From assembly GCF_000499205.1 (NCBI RefSeq), contig NZ_AWUK01000007.1, positions 186,001 through 250,000 of the forward strand: DNA of 64,000 nucleotides, given 5' to 3'. A program made the position numbers and the translations under genes. This DNA comes from Paenibacillus sp. MAEPY2 (GTDB taxonomy: Bacteria > Bacillota > Bacilli > Paenibacillales > Paenibacillaceae). The notes below the pieces were generated by a model. The model saw nothing but the letters and a program-made list of their open reading frames with translations. It had not been told where the DNA came from and did not search any database. The first letter of the stretch is position 1. Each line of letters begins with the position of its first letter. Below are positions 16,737 through 24,814 of this stretch, one piece after another.

Positions 16737-16847
16737 ATGAGCGATTTAAGAGACGTTATGGAATTTTTATATATTTTTGTCGTGTTTCTGATCGCTTGTC
16801 CTGTGATGTTATTTTGGCTGAAGCGAAGAGGGAAAAAGAACCGATAA
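16737..16847 (+). CDS. 36-residue single-helix membrane peptide
   Basis: ATG at 16737 after AAAGGGGACTCTGC opens a 36-codon frame: MSDLRDVMEF, then a hydrophobic helix at about 11-28 with Cys21-Pro22, then a strongly basic tail KRRGKKNR. The positive-inside pattern places the tail in the cytoplasm. The gap between Dabb and the YutE-like gene fits it exactly, with 38 bases before and 15 after. It resembles small membrane proteins of bacilli; I know no named family. Ribosome site and topology make it more likely real than not. Confidence 0.62.
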   Translation: MSDLRDVMEFLYIFVVFLIACPVMLFWLKRRGKKNR

Positions 16848-16862
16848 TTCACTGAACGGGAA

Positions 16863-17333
16863 GTGAACATATTGTATTATGTCAACAGGGAACAAATTGC
16901 ACGCAGGCTTGCTGCCGTACCGGAGGTGGCTGAAGGTCTCCGCCGCGCATCACAGGCTTGGGATGGCAGTCTAATGCTGGGTTTGGTACAGGAACGTTGT
17001 CTTCATCTGGCCATTGAGATCGTTACGGATGTGGGGAGTTACCTCATTGACGGCTTCATCATGCGTGATGCGAGCAGCTATGACGACATTATTCAGATTA
17101 ACCACGAAGAGAAGGTTTTTGATCATGGAACCTATGAGGTGCTTAGTCGCCTCGTATCGTTGCGCAAGCCGCTCGTTCAGGACTATTACAGCTGGGAGCG
17201 GTCTGAACTGCACCCGCTGAGCAGTGACTTGCCGGGCGTGCTTGAACATTTTTCCCATCAGGTCCATACCTATGTGGAAAAAGAACTTGGACCTTTCCAG
17301 ACTGCACAGGCCGAGGGACAGAGCAAGGAATGA
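16863..17333 (+). CDS. YutE-like DUF86/HepT-fold protein
   Basis: A 156-residue helical protein of the DUF86/HepT-like family, close to Bacillus YutE, with GFIMRDASSYDDIIQI as the clearest stretch. The HepT toxin RNase motif (R-x4-6-H followed by Y) is degenerate: RKPLVQDYY has Gln where the histidine should be. No MNT antitoxin partner is present, so toxin function is unlikely. The start is GTG. It ends 11 bases before a DUF4261 gene, so the two are one transcription unit. Confidence 0.82.
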   Translation: MNILYYVNREQIARRLAAVPEVAEGLRRASQAWDGSLMLGLVQERCLHLAIEIVTDVGSYLIDGFIMRDASSYDDIIQINHEEKVFDHGTYEVLSRLVSLRKPLVQDYYSWERSELHPLSSDLPGVLEHFSHQVHTYVEKELGPFQTAQAEGQSKE

Positions 17334-17344
17334 GGGGAAGCAGC

Positions 17345-18250
17345 ATGACGAACGAATGGAAAGAAGATCAAGAAGGAAATCATGAAACGAATGACATACC
17401 ATCCGGATTTCATCCGGTATATATGATTGAGCTGTTATTTCAGGAACGTCCTGTTATAGATCAGGGGCGTTTGCAGGATGCCATGAGCCGTCATACCGGA
17501 CAAGTCCGGCTTGACGTGAAGCAGGGCAATGCAGAGCATAATCCCGAGATGCTGGTTTTCTACCATCTGGACCATAAGGTTTCTTTTCAGGAAGGTAACA
17601 TTCCGGCACAGACTTGTGTGCTCCCTGTTACTGAAATTGTAGATCGTGCCCGCTTTGGAGGGGCTTTACAGCAAGCCTGGCACTGGCCAGAAGCAGGACA
17701 AGCTATGGAAACGATCCAATATTCCATCCGTCTTCACGATATGTTCACTGCTGCCATGCCGCGCAAACAGCGACTTGAATTGTTCCAAAAGACGATTCAG
17801 GCAGTCATGGAAGTGTTGCCTTGCGACGCGTTGTACTGGTACGGCAGTGACAAATTGGTTGAACCAGAAGCTTATATGCTGTCACAGGAGCGTGAGGAAC
17901 ATCTATACGCTGCGATGAATGTGCGCATGTATCAGGCTGGAGGTACGGAGGAACAGCGTCAGCTGGTAATGGACACGGTGGGATTGTCGGCACTTGGTGT
18001 GCCTGATGTACAGTGTCATTTCATTGGACTAGATCCGGATACGGTAGCCCAGACATTACTGGGTGCCGCCTATTACATATTTGATCAGGGAGATGTTCTG
18101 CAAGATGGACAGACGCTGGGATCTTCCGGCGGACGACGCTGGCGTTGTGAGCATCAGGCGGCGATGATTGCACCGGGACGATATGTAATTGATCTGGACC
18201 CGGGGGATGAACATGCGGCTGCTCCGCTTGAGCCGGCCCGGCAAACCTGA
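17345..18250 (+). CDS. DUF4261 domain-containing protein
   Basis: A 301-residue cytoplasmic protein with FHPVYMIELLFQERP near the start and a C-terminal part with GVPDVQCHFIGLDPD and AAYYIFDQGDVLQDGQT, the pattern I associate with the DUF4261 C-terminal domain. The family is of unknown function. The ATG at 17345 follows GAGGGGAAG; an in-frame start at 17330 overlaps the previous gene. It is coupled to the YutE-like gene. The acidic, Ala/Pro-rich end is probably disordered. Confidence 0.72.
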   Translation: MTNEWKEDQEGNHETNDIPSGFHPVYMIELLFQERPVIDQGRLQDAMSRHTGQVRLDVKQGNAEHNPEMLVFYHLDHKVSFQEGNIPAQTCVLPVTEIVDRARFGGALQQAWHWPEAGQAMETIQYSIRLHDMFTAAMPRKQRLELFQKTIQAVMEVLPCDALYWYGSDKLVEPEAYMLSQEREEHLYAAMNVRMYQAGGTEEQRQLVMDTVGLSALGVPDVQCHFIGLDPDTVAQTLLGAAYYIFDQGDVLQDGQTLGSSGGRRWRCEHQAAMIAPGRYVIDLDPGDEHAAAPLEPARQT

Positions 18251-18435
18251 GGCGTATCACTATAACGTCAGCAGGTGCTGGAACGGTATCCAAAATTTTT
18301 TTGGTATCCGAGTGTCAGGTCAAGCCCTTGCTGCTTATACTGCATCAACAGAGTAGGCATTCGCCCGGATTGACGAGCAACAGTCCGTTGCTTGGTTATT
18401 CGGTACTTCATTTAAGGTAAAGGGAGAGATGCGAC

Positions 18436-18831
18436 GTGAAGGATTCTAACAAAAGTTTGTTGTGGGGAGCATTAATCGGCTCGGTTGTAGGTTCAGTGAC
18501 AGCTTTGCTGCTGGCGCCAAAATCAGGACGCGAACTGCGTCAAGATATTTCGGAAGGTGCACGTCAGGTGAGTGAGAAGGGTCAGGAATTGGCTAGCAAG
18601 GTAGGCGAACAAAGCGCACTGATCGTATCCAAAGTAAAAGAGACGGCGGATGTCGTTATCCAGGATATTCAATCCTGGGGCAATTGCGCTGAAGGTAAAG
18701 AAGTGCGCGTATCCGCAGTTATTACGGATTCCGATTCTTCAATTGATTCAGCTGGGGACAATGCAGGGAATGAGTCGGGTATTGAAGTCATCGCGAAGCT
18801 TCCTGCTGATGATTCGAAAGACAACATCTAA
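18436..18831 (+). CDS. YtxH domain-containing protein
   Basis: A 131-residue protein. One N-terminal hydrophobic, glycine-rich helix (about 8-27) leads into the family signature LLLAPKSGRELRQDI, followed by an amphipathic helix (to about 80) and an acidic disordered tail. YtxH proteins are general-stress, membrane-associated proteins of bacilli. It starts with GTG after GGGAGAG. A direct repeat GGTATCC flanks a T-run in the 185-base leader, with no clear meaning. Single-gene unit with its own terminator. Confidence 0.88.
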   Translation: MKDSNKSLLWGALIGSVVGSVTALLLAPKSGRELRQDISEGARQVSEKGQELASKVGEQSALIVSKVKETADVVIQDIQSWGNCAEGKEVRVSAVITDSDSSIDSAGDNAGNESGIEVIAKLPADDSKDNI

Positions 18832-18848
18832 AGCTAAGCTTGAACGTG

Positions 18849-18886
18849 AGCAGGCTTTCCTCCATCTGGAGGGGGGCCTGTTTTGT
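18849..18886 (+). terminator. Terminator after the YtxH gene
   Basis: 13-bp stem CAGGCTTTCCTCC/GGAGGGGGGCCTG with three G-U pairs, then TTTT. Confidence 0.88.
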
Positions 18887-19050
18887 TGTGCGTGGTCGTA
18901 CAGGACCTGTACAATACGGCATTTTGTTTGAACCCTGCGATGAAATCGGGTAAGATGTAGGTACCTTTTTGCCTGAAAATTCATACGGTAGGAAGAAAGC
19001 TCTGGGAACCAATTTGTTAACAGAACCAATTCAATAAAGAAGGAAGCGGT

Positions 19051-19866
19051 GTGTTCGTGCAGCAAGCAATCGCTATATTAGACTCCGGTGTAGGGGGATT
19101 GACTGTCGCCAAGGAAGTGATGCGTCAGCTCCCACGGGAAAAGATCATATATTTTGGAGATACCGCCCGAACACCGTACGGACCCCGTTCGTCCGAACAA
19201 GTTAAACAATTCACGGAACAAATCGTTGATTTCTTGATCCAGTTCGATCCGAAGGTTATCGTTATCGCCTGCAATACGGCTACGGCAGCAGCGCTCGACT
19301 ATATTCGAGCCAAGGTGAATGTGCCTGTTATCGGTGTCATTCATCCAGGAGCACGAGCAGCCATCACAGCCACACGCACAGGACGCATTGGTGTCATTGG
19401 CACTGTAGGAACGATTGGAAGTGGTGCATATACCTCTGCACTCAAACAATTATCTCCATACATTGATGTGGTCAGTCAGGCTTGTCCGGCACTTGTGCCG
19501 CTGGTGGAGCAAGGCGAATTCCGTTCCGAGCAAACGACAAGTACGGTGAAGCAATCTTTGGGCCAGATTAAACAACAGCCAATTGATTGTCTTATTCTGG
19601 GTTGTACGCACTATCCTTTTCTCATGGAAACCATTCAGGAGGTTATGGGACAGGAAGTGAAGCTGATCAGTTCGGCAGATGAAACGGCGAGGGAAATCAG
19701 TACGATTTTGTATGATAAACGAAAGCTGGCCAGTGGGGATGAGACGCCGGTACATCAGTTTTTTTGCACAGGGGACCCACGCATGTTCCAGAATATTACC
19801 CGCCAATGGTTGGGAGAACAAATCTCCAAAACACCAGTTGTATGGCAGGTTACGCAATTATCATAG
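19051..19866 (+). CDS. murI: Glutamate racemase
   Basis: A 271-residue enzyme that converts L- to D-glutamate for peptidoglycan. Both catalytic cysteines are in their usual settings, VIACNTATAA and LILGCTHYPFL, and the N-terminal DSGVGGLTV and YFGDTARTPYG motifs are complete. It starts with GTG at 19051, or at the GTG two codons on; GAAGGAAG precedes both. It is followed by a terminator and then a peptidoglycan endopeptidase gene, a wall-related pairing. Confidence 0.96.
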   Translation: MFVQQAIAILDSGVGGLTVAKEVMRQLPREKIIYFGDTARTPYGPRSSEQVKQFTEQIVDFLIQFDPKVIVIACNTATAAALDYIRAKVNVPVIGVIHPGARAAITATRTGRIGVIGTVGTIGSGAYTSALKQLSPYIDVVSQACPALVPLVEQGEFRSEQTTSTVKQSLGQIKQQPIDCLILGCTHYPFLMETIQEVMGQEVKLISSADETAREISTILYDKRKLASGDETPVHQFFCTGDPRMFQNITRQWLGEQISKTPVVWQVTQLS

Positions 19867-19892
19867 CGATTTTTTGATTTCTATGGCCTATA

Positions 19893-19929
19893 AGAATCCC
19901 GGAACCTAAGCGTTCCGGGATTTTTTTGT
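19893..19929 (+). terminator. Terminator after murI
   Basis: 11-bp stem AATCCCGGAAC/GTTCCGGGATT with T-run. Confidence 0.95.
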
Positions 19930-20106
19930 TCGGATAGAAATTAGAAGAGCTTCGGAAGATCAGCACGTTTTTCTTATGTTGGCGGGATTTGCACGATTCA
20001 TGTCACATGACGGACAACCAGCTCCGCATACATATTACATACAGTATGGACACAGGCCAGAAAAGAACAGGAGATTACAACGTTTCCTAAGGGGAAGGAG
20101 ATCAAC

Positions 20107-21321
20107 ATGGAGCTGCAATGGATCATTGTTCATCAGGGAGATACCTTATCGCGTATTGCGGCAGCAAATCATATGACCAAAGAGCTGCTGGCCGCTCTTA
20201 ATCCGGAAGCAGCGTCCCAGCCCTATTTGCTGACAGGACAGATGCTGCGCATTACGCCGGGAACAGGACGCAGATATGCAGTGCAGCAAGGGGAGAAGGT
20301 AGGCGTGATTGCATTACGTTTTGGACTGAGTGAAGAAGAATTGCGAAAGGCCAATCCGGAAATAACGAACATTCCGGACTGGTGCGGACGATGTATTCAT
20401 ATTCCCGATTCAAATGGAAAAACTATCGTAAAGTTGCAGGGAGAGTATGGTTACCGTGAAATGAACCGTGATATCGGTTTGTTGGAAAAGAAGTATCCAT
20501 TTATCGAAAGTGGCTCGATTGGCAGCAGTGTCATGGGCAAGGCTTTGCCTTACCTTCGTTTGGGTCAAGGATCCAGACATATTCATGTCAACGCCTCTGT
20601 TCATGCGAATGAGTGGCTGACAACGGCGGTTCTGATGCGGTTCATTGAAGAATATGCGAAAGCCTACAGCACGAATACGCCATGGCATCAATTTCAGACG
20701 GAGCGATGGATGCAGGAAACCACGCTTTGGGCTGTACCGATGGTCAATCCGGATGGAGTTGAATTGGTGCAAGAGGGTGTAGTTAATGACCATCCCCATG
20801 CAGAAGAATTGCTGGAATGGAATGCCGGTCGCTCCCATTTTACGCATTGGAAGTCCAATATCAGGGGAGTAGACCTTAACGATCAATTCCCGGCTTATTG
20901 GGAGGAAGAGGCAGCTAGAAGAGGGATAACGTCCCCAGGGCCAAGAGATTATGCGGGAGTCGCTCCCTTATCGGAACCGGAGGCGTTGGCACTTGCACAG
21001 TGGACCGAGCAGCATTCATTCGATGCTGTCGTCTCACTGCACAGTCAGGGGCAGGAAATTTATTGGAACTACCGAGATTTGGAGCCAAAGGAGAGTGCTC
21101 CGCTGTCGCGCAGACTGGCAAGGGCTTCAGGATACAAGGCAGTCAAGCTGGGTGGGAGCGATGCAGGATACAAAGACTGGTTCATTCAGAAGTTTCGGAA
21201 GCCTGGTTTCACGGTGGAAGTGGGTCTGGGGGTAAACCCGCTCCCCATGGATCAATTTGATGATATTTGCGTGGAGGTTGGTATGCTTTTGGCTGAATTA
21301 TTATCAGATCGAGAGCACTAA
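20107..21321 (+). CDS. LysM/M14 gamma-D-glutamyl-L-diamino acid endopeptidase
   Basis: A 404-residue peptidoglycan hydrolase like Lysinibacillus endopeptidase I and Bacillus YqgT. Two LysM wall-binding units (about 4-50 and 56-101) precede a zinc carboxypeptidase M14 domain (about 110-400). Zinc ligands are His166, Glu169 (HANE) and His312; the catalytic base is Glu371 in FTVEVGLG. It cuts the gamma-D-Glu-diaminopimelate bond of spore or recycled muropeptides. No signal peptide is seen, as in endopeptidase I, which acts in the sporulating mother cell. The ATG follows AAGGGGAAGGAG. Confidence 0.93.
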   Translation: MELQWIIVHQGDTLSRIAAANHMTKELLAALNPEAASQPYLLTGQMLRITPGTGRRYAVQQGEKVGVIALRFGLSEEELRKANPEITNIPDWCGRCIHIPDSNGKTIVKLQGEYGYREMNRDIGLLEKKYPFIESGSIGSSVMGKALPYLRLGQGSRHIHVNASVHANEWLTTAVLMRFIEEYAKAYSTNTPWHQFQTERWMQETTLWAVPMVNPDGVELVQEGVVNDHPHAEELLEWNAGRSHFTHWKSNIRGVDLNDQFPAYWEEEAARRGITSPGPRDYAGVAPLSEPEALALAQWTEQHSFDAVVSLHSQGQEIYWNYRDLEPKESAPLSRRLARASGYKAVKLGGSDAGYKDWFIQKFRKPGFTVEVGLGVNPLPMDQFDDICVEVGMLLAELLSDREH

Positions 21322-21554
21322 CAGGGAAGAGCAAGAATCCATATAACCTGACTTCACATAATTTGGATGGGAAGACATGAAACTTACGGGTTGTCCACTC
21401 GTATAACAGGAACGGGCGCTGTTACCGGCGTTCGTTTTTTTATCTGTAAGTTGCATGATTCGTTCCGAATCGTTCTGGAGCGGGTAATAATGGGTGTGAC
21501 GATCACGTGTATTCGTTTTATTTTTTGGTGTAATAATCATACGGAGGGGTTCAT

Positions 21555-21812
21555 ATGAAGTGGAGAAGACTGCTGTCGTTCAAACGATGGACACAAGTAT
21601 TCAAACGGCTGCCGCGTCTGTTGCGGGCTCCGCAAATCCCTTTGGGAGAGAAGCTGCTTTTTATCATCCCGGCGCTGCTCTACTGGATTCTTCCAGACGT
21701 GATGCCGTTTATGCCTATAGATGATATTGGTGTCACGCTGCTGCTGATGAACTGGTTTGTAAGTCGTGCGGAGCGCAAATATCCGGTGCTTACAGCGGAT
21801 ACGTCGTCTTAA
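21555..21812 (+). CDS. DUF1232/YkvA-like small membrane protein
   Basis: An 85-residue protein with a basic N-terminus and a hydrophobic region (about 33-68) containing LPDVMPFMPIDDIGV, which resembles the PDxxPxxGxxDD core of DUF1232 proteins. Function unknown. The ATG follows GGAGGGG. The gene lies between the endopeptidase and the HesB-like gene. Confidence 0.7.
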   Translation: MKWRRLLSFKRWTQVFKRLPRLLRAPQIPLGEKLLFIIPALLYWILPDVMPFMPIDDIGVTLLLMNWFVSRAERKYPVLTADTSS

Positions 21813-21954
21813 CTAATGACGAAATGGTTGGTATTCCCATCGATTTTGCATCAATGTTATTGCGGAACGCGGTAACTTTCTTTACAATAGATGCTGGAGT
21901 TTAGAAATGCTGAAATTGTTGGAACCAGCAATTACGATATAGGAGATGAATGGA

Positions 21955-22257
21955 ATGAATTGCAAAATTACACGTAATGCCGCAAAAGTATTGAAACTTG
22001 AACTGGACAAGCATGAGAACGAAGGTAAATTGCTGCGCGTTGTAATCACACATGCGCATGGAGATCATGCCCACTACGGACTTGATATTGATACGCCAAA
22101 AGAAAACGATACGGTCGTATCTACGGATAAAGAGATTGACGTCATTCTTGAGAATGACCAACCTTTGCTGGATGGCGTTAAAATTGATTACCTCTACTTC
22201 CCTGAAGAAGGCTTCGTTATTACGAACCCATCCAAGGGCAACCACGGCGACCACTAA
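21955..22257 (+). CDS. HesB/IscA-fold protein lacking the cluster-binding cysteines
   Basis: A 100-residue protein with the HesB/IscA backbone: a leading helix, LRVVITH, YGLDID, and GVKIDYLYFPEEGFVITNP. The three cysteines that bind the Fe-S cluster in IscA are missing. In their places are THAHGDHAHYG and NPSKGNHGDH, rich in His and Asp. It may bind a metal ion rather than a cluster. The ATG at 21955 has correct spacing to AGGAG; that at 21946 abuts it. It lies 21 bases before the cysteine-rich DUF1450 gene, probably co-transcribed. Confidence 0.78.
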   Translation: MNCKITRNAAKVLKLELDKHENEGKLLRVVITHAHGDHAHYGLDIDTPKENDTVVSTDKEIDVILENDQPLLDGVKIDYLYFPEEGFVITNPSKGNHGDH

Positions 22258-22278
22258 GGGAGCGAAGAAGGGGAAATC

Positions 22279-22500
22279 ATGGCTAACGATATCCGCGTAT
22301 GCGAAAAATGTAATCATATCAGACTAAAATCGATTGTAGCCAAGTTGGAGAAAATGGCTCCGGATACGGAGATCAAGATTGGTTGCAAATCGTATTGCGG
22401 TCCTTGCGCGAAGCGTGCTTTTGTCTTCATCAACGGTCGGTATATCAGTGCTCCGTCAGAAGAAGAAGTGCTTGCGAAAGTAGCGAAATTCGTGAAGTAA
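22279..22500 (+). CDS. DUF1450 (YuzB) family protein
   Basis: A 73-residue protein with five cysteines: CEKC at 8-11 and Cys36, Cys40, Cys43 in GCKSYCGPC. This is the YuzB/DUF1450 layout of bacilli, thought to bind a metal or Fe-S cluster; no function is established. GAAGGGGA precedes the ATG. It follows the HesB-like gene and ends at a terminator. Confidence 0.88.
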   Translation: MANDIRVCEKCNHIRLKSIVAKLEKMAPDTEIKIGCKSYCGPCAKRAFVFINGRYISAPSEEEVLAKVAKFVK

Positions 22501-22544
22501 TTGTATGGGAATGCAGTGGGCAGAGCAAACTTGTCCACGAGGGT

Positions 22545-22574
22545 AAAGAGAGGCCGTGGCCTCTCTTTTTTTTA
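22545..22574. terminator. Bidirectional terminator after DUF1450
   Basis: 11-bp stem AAAGAGAGGCC/GGCCTCTCTTT with a 2-base centre and a long T-run. Confidence 0.92.
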
Positions 22575-22598
22575 GTTGTGATTGGACAAGGCACAGGA

Positions 22599-23000
22599 TT
22601 AAAAGGTGAAGCCGGGCATCATTTCAACAATCTCAAAGGTATCCTCTTGAAATTCAATGGCGATGATCGTATCGCTTTTTTTCAAAAAATGAACATGACC
22701 CAGGCGCTCTTCCTCCAACTCAACCCATCCCGCTTCGGATAACTTCTCAAAATAATCGGATGGTACATATAACCCCTGTTCTCCTCCAATATGTTTCAAT
22801 TCATATTTAATGCCTTCTTTATAGTTTGGATTGTCTGAATATGCCGTTAGGCTGAGCTGCTTTGCATTCACGGGAACCGGAATTTCGTTATTAATGGAGG
22901 AGCCTGTATATCCCGTTATTTCATACGTCGAAGCTGTTGTACAGCCACTGATCAGTAGCAATAAAGGTACCAGAATGAAAAGAAACCAAAAGTTTTTCAA
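22599..23000 (-). CDS. Small lipoprotein, unknown function
   Basis: A 133-residue protein with a lipoprotein signal peptide: short basic start, hydrophobic core and lipobox LISGC with the lipidated Cys near residue 20. The mature part contains no recognised domain; it is mixed alpha/beta in look. The start is the TTG at 23000, 7 bases after AAGGAGG; the longer in-frame start at 23048 lies upstream of this site and would bury the signal peptide. Anchored on the outer face of the membrane. Convergent with DUF1450. Confidence 0.78.
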   Translation of the reverse strand: MKNFWFLFILVPLLLLISGCTTASTYEITGYTGSSINNEIPVPVNAKQLSLTAYSDNPNYKEGIKYELKHIGGEQGLYVPSDYFEKLSEAGWVELEEERLGHVHFLKKSDTIIAIEFQEDTFEIVEMMPGFTF

Positions 23001-23199
23001 AACCAAACCTCCTTGTAAAAAAAGGTACTTATCAAATAAACGCAGCAAACCCGGAAAAGGTTATACATAATTGATATTCATATTTAATTTGGGGAAAAGC
23101 GAAGCAATCCGTCATTGTTTCAGCAAAACAAGAATAAGGAAGGCCGATGTAAACCATCTTAAAGGGGTAACAGGAACATGATCCCAAGGAGGAATACTC

Positions 23200-23481
23200 A
23201 TGCCGAAGCGTTATGATTCCAGTTTGCAAGCCGATACAACTGTATCCCAGGCACAGAATGCAGTGAACAAACTTCATTTTGCCGTTTCCCAGGCAATGTC
23301 ACATCCAACGGAACAGACCATTGAACAGGCAGAACGCCGTTTGGCGCATACCGAGCAGGCCATGCGTCAAGCCGAACTTTCGCTTGGAGGTCAGGGCGTT
23401 GAGCTGGCAGAAGAGATGTTCATTGAGGAGAAGAGAAGATTAAACTCGATCCAGAGTCAGAATGGGCAAGGGGATCTATAG
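23200..23481 (+). CDS. Small helical protein, DUF2524 (YtzC)-like
   Basis: A 93-residue, mostly helical soluble protein with repeated Gln/Ala/Glu-rich heptads (about 14-85). The length and pattern fit the DUF2524/YtzC family of bacilli, of unknown function; this is a recollection and not firm. AAGGAGG precedes the ATG. It is a single-gene unit. Confidence 0.72.
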   Translation: MPKRYDSSLQADTTVSQAQNAVNKLHFAVSQAMSHPTEQTIEQAERRLAHTEQAMRQAELSLGGQGVELAEEMFIEEKRRLNSIQSQNGQGDL

Positions 23482-23498
23482 GCGTTCCTGTCACACCA

Positions 23499-23546
23499 GA
23501 ACCCGCAGAGCAGCAGTGCTTTGCGGGTTATTCATGTCTTTTTTTG
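23499..23546 (+). terminator. Probable terminator after the DUF2524-like gene
   Basis: AACCCGCA/TGCGGGTT stem with an inner AGCA/TGCT stem. The T-run comes about 9 bases after the stem, so its strength is uncertain. Confidence 0.55.
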
Positions 23547-23656
23547 AATGGTCCAGAGAAAGGGATCTCAGCCAAACTGTATGTAACATGCCGCTTAAAA
23601 TTTTACGAGAAGGTTAATAGACCAAGAGCAGGCAAATTTCACACAGGAGGTACAAA

Positions 23657-24487
23657 ATGACAAAACATATTACAGATTGTACGATTCTGAACAACGGCGT
23701 GACGATGCCATGGCTGGGATTTGGGACCTATAGAGCAAAAGGCAAAGAAGTACAGCAAGCGGTGGAGACCGCATTGGAAGTCGGATATCGGAGCATTGAT
23801 ACGGCGTCCGTTTATGGAAATGAAGAGGAAGTTGGACAAGCTATTGCGAGCAGCGGTATCGCCCGGAATGAGCTGTTTGTGACAACCAAGCTGTGGAATG
23901 AGGATCAAGGGTTTGATTCGACCTTAAGAGCATTTGAGGCCAGTCAGAAGGCGCTTGGATTGAATGTCATTGATCTATACTTAATTCACTGGCCTGGCAG
24001 AGACCAGTATAAGGAGACGTGGAGAGCATTCGAACGTCTATATAGCGAAGGAAGCGTACGTGCCATTGGTGTAAGTAATTTCGAAGTACACCATCTGCGC
24101 GATATCATAGATGAAGGTGGAACGGTGCCTGCGGTGAATCAGGTGGAACTGCATCCAGGTCTGATTCAACAGGAGCTGCAGGATTTCTGTGGGGAACAGG
24201 GCATTCAACTGGAGGCATGGAGCCCGATTATGAGAGGCAAGCTGAACAAGGAATCGGCTTTGAAAAGTCTGGCCCAGAAATATGGAAAAACACCGGCACA
24301 GGTTATTCTGCGCTGGGATATTCAGAACCAGATTGTGACGATTCCGAAGTCGGTTACGCCTGAGCGAATTCGCGAGAATGCGGACATCTTTGATTTTGAA
24401 TTGACTCCGGATGAGCTGAAACTGATCGATGCGCTGGATTCGGACAAGCGGACGGGACCGCACCCGGATCAGCTGTTTTGGGATTGA
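23657..24487 (+). CDS. Aldo/keto reductase
   Basis: A 276-residue NADPH-dependent AKR5-type reductase like Bacillus YvgN. The catalytic tetrad is present: Asp and Tyr in DTASVYGNE, Lys in TTKLWN and His in LIHWPG. The cofactor segment IPKSVTPERIRENADIFDF is typical. It reduces aldehydes such as methylglyoxal in related enzymes. GGAGG precedes the ATG. Single gene with a GC-rich end. Confidence 0.94.
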   Translation: MTKHITDCTILNNGVTMPWLGFGTYRAKGKEVQQAVETALEVGYRSIDTASVYGNEEEVGQAIASSGIARNELFVTTKLWNEDQGFDSTLRAFEASQKALGLNVIDLYLIHWPGRDQYKETWRAFERLYSEGSVRAIGVSNFEVHHLRDIIDEGGTVPAVNQVELHPGLIQQELQDFCGEQGIQLEAWSPIMRGKLNKESALKSLAQKYGKTPAQVILRWDIQNQIVTIPKSVTPERIRENADIFDFELTPDELKLIDALDSDKRTGPHPDQLFWD

Positions 24488-24767
24488 GCATGCAGCTCGA
24501 TTCCAAAATAAGTGTTTGATGAGCTGCGTATAGTTGTTCCGGTTACGGATCGTTCTTCGTGATATAAAATGAAAGCATAATCCTTTACACTAGGCCACTA
24601 CGTGTGCAGAACAATCTTTCGATCGCCGTTATCCCCGGATTTTTGGAATTCCCTTTCGCAAAGGGTGAAATCCAGTGATAAATGCGAGCGCTCCGCTTCT
24701 CCAGATTTGTTCTGCCCTCTCCGTTATAGTGTAAATTATGAGTTCATCTTATGTGGATGGATTTTAA
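24488..24767. other. Intergenic region between convergent genes
   Basis: About 280 bases between the aldo/keto reductase and FrnE-like genes. It holds no convincing frame on the plus strand; a long plus-strand frame starting at 24602 is an antisense shadow of the FrnE-like gene. No clear hairpin is seen before the terminator at 24768. Confidence 0.5.
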
Positions 24768-24812
24768 AAAAAGCAGCAGGATCAGGGATAACCCTTGATC
24801 CTGCTGCTTTTG
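24768..24812. terminator. Bidirectional terminator at the aldo/keto reductase and FrnE-like gene ends
   Basis: Stem of about 17 bp, AAGCAGCAGGATCAGGG paired with CCCTTGATCCTGCTGCTT, with A-run and T-run flanks. Confidence 0.92.
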
Positions 24813-24814
24813 TG

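Noticed and set aside
16863..17333. HepT/MNT toxin-antitoxin system
   Set aside because: The RNase His is absent and there is no antitoxin nucleotidyltransferase beside it.
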